From: Rhodocyclaceae bacterium UBA2346
GTDB taxonomy: Bacteria; Pseudomonadota; Gammaproteobacteria; Burkholderiales; Rhodocyclaceae
Length of the DNA stretch: 28,089 bases
Direction of reading: 5' to 3'
Assembly: GCA_002344625.1 (NCBI GenBank)
Contig: DDUE01000075.1
Location: 1-28,089, forward strand
Part shown: positions 25,138 to 28,089 of the stretch, piece by piece
How the letters are laid out: every line of letters begins with the position of its first letter
Numbering within the stretch: position 1 is the first letter of the stretch
Made by a program: the position numbers and the translations under genes
The notes under the pieces: generated by a model
Told to the model about the DNA's origin: nothing
The model's database searches: none
What the model saw: the letters and a program-made list of their open reading frames with translations, nothing else

Positions 25138-25166
25138 AGGCTAGTTCATGGCCGATGGCGTGTCAA
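25138..25166 (-). promoter_or_regulatory. Promoter of the riboswitch-thioesterase transcript
   Basis: A perfect TTGACA -35 (25166-25161 on the minus strand) and a weak TAGCCT -10 (25143-25138) are separated by 17 bp. The predicted start near 25131 coincides with the 5' edge of the aptamer, which supports it. Confidence 0.6.
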
Positions 25167-25324
25167 ATGCATGATCGTGAGGCGGCCGGGCGCACTTGGG
25201 TATCTCAGGGGCGGGAGTATCGTGCAGCAGGGATGGGCCATCGATCCTGGTGCGAGGCTCGATGCGCCCGGACGGATGCGATGGGTTTGATCCTGGCTGA
25301 TTTCAGATTACCATGATCGCCGTC

Positions 25325-25344
25325 ATTGACGATTCCGGGTCAAT
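25325..25344. repeat. Inverted repeat ATTGAC-N8-GTCAAT
   Basis: Two 6-bp arms (25325-25330 and 25339-25344) with an 8-bp spacer, about 50 bp before the glycine-zipper gene. The size suits a dimeric regulator site. The rest of the 250-bp spacer 25144-25392 holds no recognisable gene. Confidence 0.3.
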
Positions 25345-25392
25345 TTGCGCGAAGCGCGTGATGTGCGTTGGATGATATGAAAGGAGGATTGA

Positions 25393-25719
25393 ATGCGCGT
25401 TAGACATCTCATGATGGCCTCGCTGGTCGCGGGTGCATCTTTTGTGGGTGGGCAGGCCCTTGCCAACAACACCGTGACCGGCGCCGTGGTCGGTGCCGGT
25501 GTCGGTGGCCTGACCAACGGCATGGGCGGCGCGGTGCGCGGCGGCCTGATCGGTGGCGGTGTGGGGGCAATGACCGAGAGCAGCGATGCCCGCAGCAGCG
25601 CCACGCGTGGCGCGGCCGTGGGGGCGGGCGTGGGCTTGCTGACCGATGGTGCCGGTGGTGCTGTCCGGGGCGGTGTATATGGGGCGGCGGGCGGTGCCTT
25701 GATCGGCCGTCTCCGCTGA
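25393..25719 (+). CDS. Exported glycine-zipper protein with internal duplication
   Basis: A 108-residue protein. An N-terminal signal peptide (about 1-24, ending ALA-NN) is followed by two copies of a 31-residue glycine-zipper unit, residues 30-60 and 73-103, identical at 22 of 31 positions (GAxVGAGVGxLTxGxGGAVRGG core). A short polar linker TESSDARSSATR lies between. Glycine zippers pack helices in outer-membrane or surface proteins; the precise role is unknown. A perfect AAAGGAGG ribosome site precedes the ATG, suggesting high expression. It is followed 41 bp later by another small exported protein. Confidence 0.82.
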   Translation: MRVRHLMMASLVAGASFVGGQALANNTVTGAVVGAGVGGLTNGMGGAVRGGLIGGGVGAMTESSDARSSATRGAAVGAGVGLLTDGAGGAVRGGVYGAAGGALIGRLR

Positions 25720-25760
25720 GCTTCAACTGTGGTTCGTGTAATTTCGATGGAGTGTCAAGC

Positions 25761-26087
25761 GTGAAGAAAATTTTTGCAGCCGTATCGGTGGGTGCCTTGA
25801 TCGTGTTGTCGAACACCGTGTCGGCCGAGGAAAGCTACCGGTTCGAAGACGTGGTGCATTTGACCTGCGAAGAAGTGGCGGCGCAGGTCGGTGACAACCC
25901 GGCGCGGGTGGAGGCGATCGTGCGGCCGCTCGCCGAATACTCGCTTGCCAAGCGTAGCCTGAGCGTGCCGGAGGGGCGGCCCGAAATCGGGCAGCAGTTC
26001 GGTGAACTGCTCAAGGCGTTCTGCACCGCGGAGCCCGACGGCCTGTTCTACAATGCCGTCGATCGCGCGATTCGCCGCCTGCTTTGA
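25761..26087 (+). CDS. Small exported protein, possibly HdeA/YmgD-like
   Basis: A 108-residue protein starting at GTG 25761 (GGAG 8 nt upstream; VKKIFAAVSV). An in-frame GTG three codons earlier is less well placed. The signal peptide ends at about residue 22 (TVSA-EES). The mature 86-residue domain has just two cysteines, Cys36 in LTCEEV and Cys88 in KAFCTAEP, spaced as in the single disulfide of HdeA/HdeB-type periplasmic proteins, and is otherwise helical and charged. That assignment is tentative. It is probably co-transcribed with the glycine-zipper gene and followed by a strong terminator. Confidence 0.75.
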   Translation: MKKIFAAVSVGALIVLSNTVSAEESYRFEDVVHLTCEEVAAQVGDNPARVEAIVRPLAEYSLAKRSLSVPEGRPEIGQQFGELLKAFCTAEPDGLFYNAVDRAIRRLL

Positions 26088-26121
26088 AAGTCGGCCGGCC
26101 GTGGCCGGCTGAAATTGCATG

Positions 26122-26182
26122 ACCACCGTTACCGGTCTCGAAACCTCGTGAATGCGAGTTGACCGTAACGGTGGTTTTTTTG
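26122..26182 (+). terminator. Rho-independent terminator
   Basis: Long hairpin: ACCACCGTTAC plus GGTC (26122-26137, one C bulged) pairs with GACCGTAACGGTGGT (26161-26175). An inner CTCG/CGAG stem is nested inside, and a run of seven T follows. It ends the two-gene unit 25393-26087. Confidence 0.9.
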
Positions 26183-26263
26183 TGCCGTCGGTCATGCGTG
26201 CGGACCCACGGGCGCTTGTCCGGCGCCGCGCGCTTTGGCGCGGGGCAGCCCGGTCCGAGGCGA

Positions 26264-26521
26264 TCAAAGTCCGTACAGCGACAGGATCTCCTTGTAGCCC
26301 CGCAAGCTCTGCGCCGGGTCATAGCGCTCGAACACCTGGTGTTGCCGGATGCGGTTTTCGGGTGAGATCGAGGCCAGGAGGGTCTCGCGTTCCGCGATGA
26401 TGTCGCGGTACATGGTCTCGGTGACGAAAACGAACGGGATGGCGTGGTAGATGCCATCCGCTTGTGGCAGGTGAAAGCGCGGGTTCGCTGGGCGAATGTT
26501 CTCGAGTCTATGGCTCTTCAT
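26264..26521 (-). CDS. Hypothetical 85-residue protein
   Basis: A small soluble, mixed-charge protein (MKSHRLENIRPANPRF...SLRGYKEILSLYGL) without signal peptide, membrane segment or Cys. I do not recognise a family. Codon use is like its neighbours, and AGGAG lies 11 nt before the ATG, a long but possible spacing. The C-terminal half (RYDPAQSLRGYKEILSLYGL) looks helical. The 169-bp spacer upstream is AT-rich for this genome and could hold its promoter. It is separate from the AI-2E permease gene, which is read in the same direction. Confidence 0.65.
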   Translation of the reverse strand: MKSHRLENIRPANPRFHLPQADGIYHAIPFVFVTETMYRDIIAERETLLASISPENRIRQHQVFERYDPAQSLRGYKEILSLYGL

Positions 26522-26690
26522 GGCACTTTGGGCTCCTGATTGTCTCGCCCGAATAAATACCGCAAAAAAATTACAGATGTGTTGACCTGGCTCATGAAAT
26601 CGCAGTCTTGCACGGATTTATTTTGACATACATCCGTTTTATGTTTGCGCGCCAGGCCGACCGGCGAAGACAGCGGGCCGGCGTGTTCAT

Positions 26691-27758
26691 TCACATGGAG
26701 CGCTCCGGTATCTGCCCGTTCATCGATAAAAGTATCGCGATCGGGCGCGTGCGTTCGAACTCCGAGAACACGATCACCATGACGGCGGCAATCGGTACCG
26801 CGAAAATTGCGCCGGCAATCCCCCAAAGGCTCGACCAGGCGGTAAGACTGATCAGGATCACATAAGGGCTGATGTTGAGAGAATTGCCCATGACCTGCGG
26901 TTCGACGATGTAGCCCATCAGCGCCTGGGCGGCGGACAGGAGCACGAGCAGTACCAGCACCGAGTTCAGGTCATCGAACTGGATCAGCGCCAGCGCGACC
27001 GGAAACGCCAGCCCGATGAATGTGCCGACATACGGGATGTAGTTGATCAACCCGATGATGATGGCCCAGAAAACCGCGAACTCGAGCCCCATCGCAGCCA
27101 TGATCACCCAACTGATCAAGCCCAGCACCACGTTGATCATGGTCTTGACCGCGAGGTAACGGCCCACCCGGGCGTTGATGTCGCCGATGACCTTCAAAAG
27201 CCGCCGGGTCTTGTCCGGGTCTTCCGACAGGGAGCTCAGTTTGTAATGAAACGTGCGCTGTTCCAGGAGCAGGAAAGTCACGTTGAGCAGCACGAAAACC
27301 AGCGCGCCCAGCAGGCCGGCGATCGACACGAAGCCGGTGCGGATCAGGCGCTGCAGGTTGATCTCGCCCAGGGCGTCGCGACGGATCGTTTCCCAGGTGA
27401 GCGTGCTTTCGATGCCGACGCGCGTCGCACCGGTCTGGAGGGTGTTCAGCAGGTTTTCCTGAAATTCGGGCGCGCGGGTCACGATCGTCGCAAGATTGCC
27501 GACGAAGAGGGCCGAAAGCTCCATCAGCAGCGCCGTGATCACGATCGCCGCGAGGATGTAGCGCACATGTATCGGTATGCGCTTGCCCACCACCGGAATG
27601 AAACCCGAGAGCCGGGATACGCCGATTATGACGTATACGATCAGGATGCTCGTCACGACCGGGACGAAGATCGGACGGCCGATGAAGAGTATGTATCCAA
27701 GCATCAGCGTCAGTGCGACGCCGTAGACGAAGTTGTTGAATCGGAAGTCCTCGATCAT
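26691..27758 (-). CDS. AI-2E family transporter (PerM/YdiK-like)
   Basis: A 355-residue integral membrane protein with about eight helices. The family pattern is clear: two N-terminal helices (VYGVALTLMLGYILFIG, FVPVVTSILIVYVIIGV), a large amphipathic region with LSSLSEDPDKTRRLLKVIGDINARVGRYL, then GLEFAVFWAIIIGLINYIPYVGTFIGL, YIVEPQVMGNSLNISPYVI and WGIAGAIFAVPIAAVMVIV. Members include TqsA (autoinducer-2 export) and various antiporter-like or permease proteins, so the substrate is not predictable. The start ATG at 27758 has AGGAA about 10 nt upstream. No neighbour indicates its substrate. Confidence 0.93.
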   Translation of the reverse strand: MIEDFRFNNFVYGVALTLMLGYILFIGRPIFVPVVTSILIVYVIIGVSRLSGFIPVVGKRIPIHVRYILAAIVITALLMELSALFVGNLATIVTRAPEFQENLLNTLQTGATRVGIESTLTWETIRRDALGEINLQRLIRTGFVSIAGLLGALVFVLLNVTFLLLEQRTFHYKLSSLSEDPDKTRRLLKVIGDINARVGRYLAVKTMINVVLGLISWVIMAAMGLEFAVFWAIIIGLINYIPYVGTFIGLAFPVALALIQFDDLNSVLVLLVLLSAAQALMGYIVEPQVMGNSLNISPYVILISLTAWSSLWGIAGAIFAVPIAAVMVIVFSEFERTRPIAILLSMNGQIPERSM

Positions 27759-27854
27759 GCTCAGGTGTTCCTGCTCTTGGATTCAAGATGCCCATGTCGG
27801 GCGGGTAATCGGCCTGCGGCGCGTGGTGTCCCGGATCCGGCCGGGCGCGAACGG

Positions 27855-27896
27855 GCCCGCAGCCGCTCATCGATGTCGTGCATGGCGGCTGCGGGC
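27855..27896. repeat. Strong hairpin, possible terminator
   Basis: A 12-bp perfect inverted repeat, GCCCGCAGCCGC (27855-27866) and GCGGCTGCGGGC (27885-27896), with an 18-nt loop, 20 bp past the stop of the last gene on the minus strand. No T-run follows, so it may slow RNA polymerase or protect the mRNA end rather than terminate on its own. Confidence 0.45.
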
Positions 27897-27915
27897 GTAT
27901 CGGCAGTGCGGGGCG

Positions 27916-28089
27916 TTACTTGGTCAGTTTGGTCGCCGCTTCGGCGGCTTGATCCTTGCCGACTTCGACGGCTTTGTCCTTGGCCATATCGACGGCCTTG
28001 TCCTTCGCCGCGTCGGTCAGCGAACCCGTGCCCGCGCCTGGCACCGATGGCAGCCCGGGGGCGGCCCCGAGAGCGCCCGCCGCGCTGGC
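27916..28089 (-). CDS. Lys/Ala-rich helical protein, C-terminal 57 residues (gene runs off the window)
   Basis: On the minus strand the frame is open from the window edge to TAA at 27916. The visible part is a Gly/Pro/Ala linker (GAAPGLPSVPGAGTGS) then a charged helix with repeated DKAVD/DKAVE units (TDAAKDKAVDMAKDKAVEVG). Its style is like LEA-type stress proteins and like the Ala-rich lipoprotein at 14938-15318. The N-terminus, including any signal peptide, is not in the window. Confidence 0.75.
   Translation of the reverse strand, partial: ASAAGALGAAPGLPSVPGAGTGSLTDAAKDKAVDMAKDKAVEVGKDQAAEAATKLTK

Noticed and set aside
25285..25298. GTTTGATCCTGGCT, identical to the conserved 5' end of 16S rRNA
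   Set aside because: The match stops after 14 nt and the following sequence is not rRNA-like; no rRNA gene is present. Probably chance.

Overview
The window is GC-rich, densely packed chromosomal DNA from a betaproteobacterium, most likely of the Rhodocyclales (Azoarcus/Thauera/Aromatoleum type). The grounds are inference: the order surE-pcm-nlpD-rpoS, the dapA-bamC pair, the L16 hydroxylase next to rlmD, and the strong GC bias at third codon positions. No insertion sequence, prophage, CRISPR array or plasmid gene is visible, and almost everything looks like core or near-core genome.

Layout. 1-1626: the 3' part of recD. 1669-3272 (minus): an SDR oxidoreductase translationally coupled to an EamA/DMT permease. 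3570-6800 (plus): surE, pcm, nlpD and rpoS, closely spaced, linking damage repair, cell-wall separation and the stationary-phase sigma factor. 6809-11682 (minus): four overlapping genes, a MoxR ATPase, a DUF58 protein, a membrane transglutaminase and a lytic transglycosylase (MltB type), which read as one envelope operon. 11821-14871 (plus): a histone-deacetylase-like hydrolase, then dapA and bamC, closed by a strong bidirectional terminator. 14938-16842 (minus): an Ala-rich lipoprotein, a shortened orphan ORF and the ribosomal oxygenase ycfD/roxA. 16950-18372 (plus): rlmD and tRNA-Ser(UGA). 18575-22086: ybjQ, a DUF3750 protein, an unannotated 52-residue membrane protein, a PAS-PAS-GGDEF cyclase and dtd. 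22235-23908: a chemotaxis receptor behind a sigma-28-like promoter. 23952-25143 (minus): a cobalamin riboswitch followed by a tandem-hotdog acyl-CoA thioesterase. 25393-26182 (plus): two small exported proteins and a terminator. 26264-28089 (minus): an orphan 85-residue protein, an AI-2E family permease and the 3' end of a Lys/Ala-rich helical protein.

Most interesting points. A textbook cobalamin aptamer lies directly upstream of an acyl-CoA thioesterase rather than a B12 synthesis or transport gene, which suggests thioesterase induction when B12 is scarce. The thioesterase ribosome-binding region repeats 12 nt of the aptamer's 3' end, and its second hotdog domain lacks the usual Asp. Other leads are a LexA-like palindrome over the promoter of the 52-residue two-helix membrane protein, a FliA-type promoter that moves the chemoreceptor start codon, and an orphan ORF that looks like a protein with its middle deleted.

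All calls were made by reading the sequence. No database search, structure prediction or covariance model was run.
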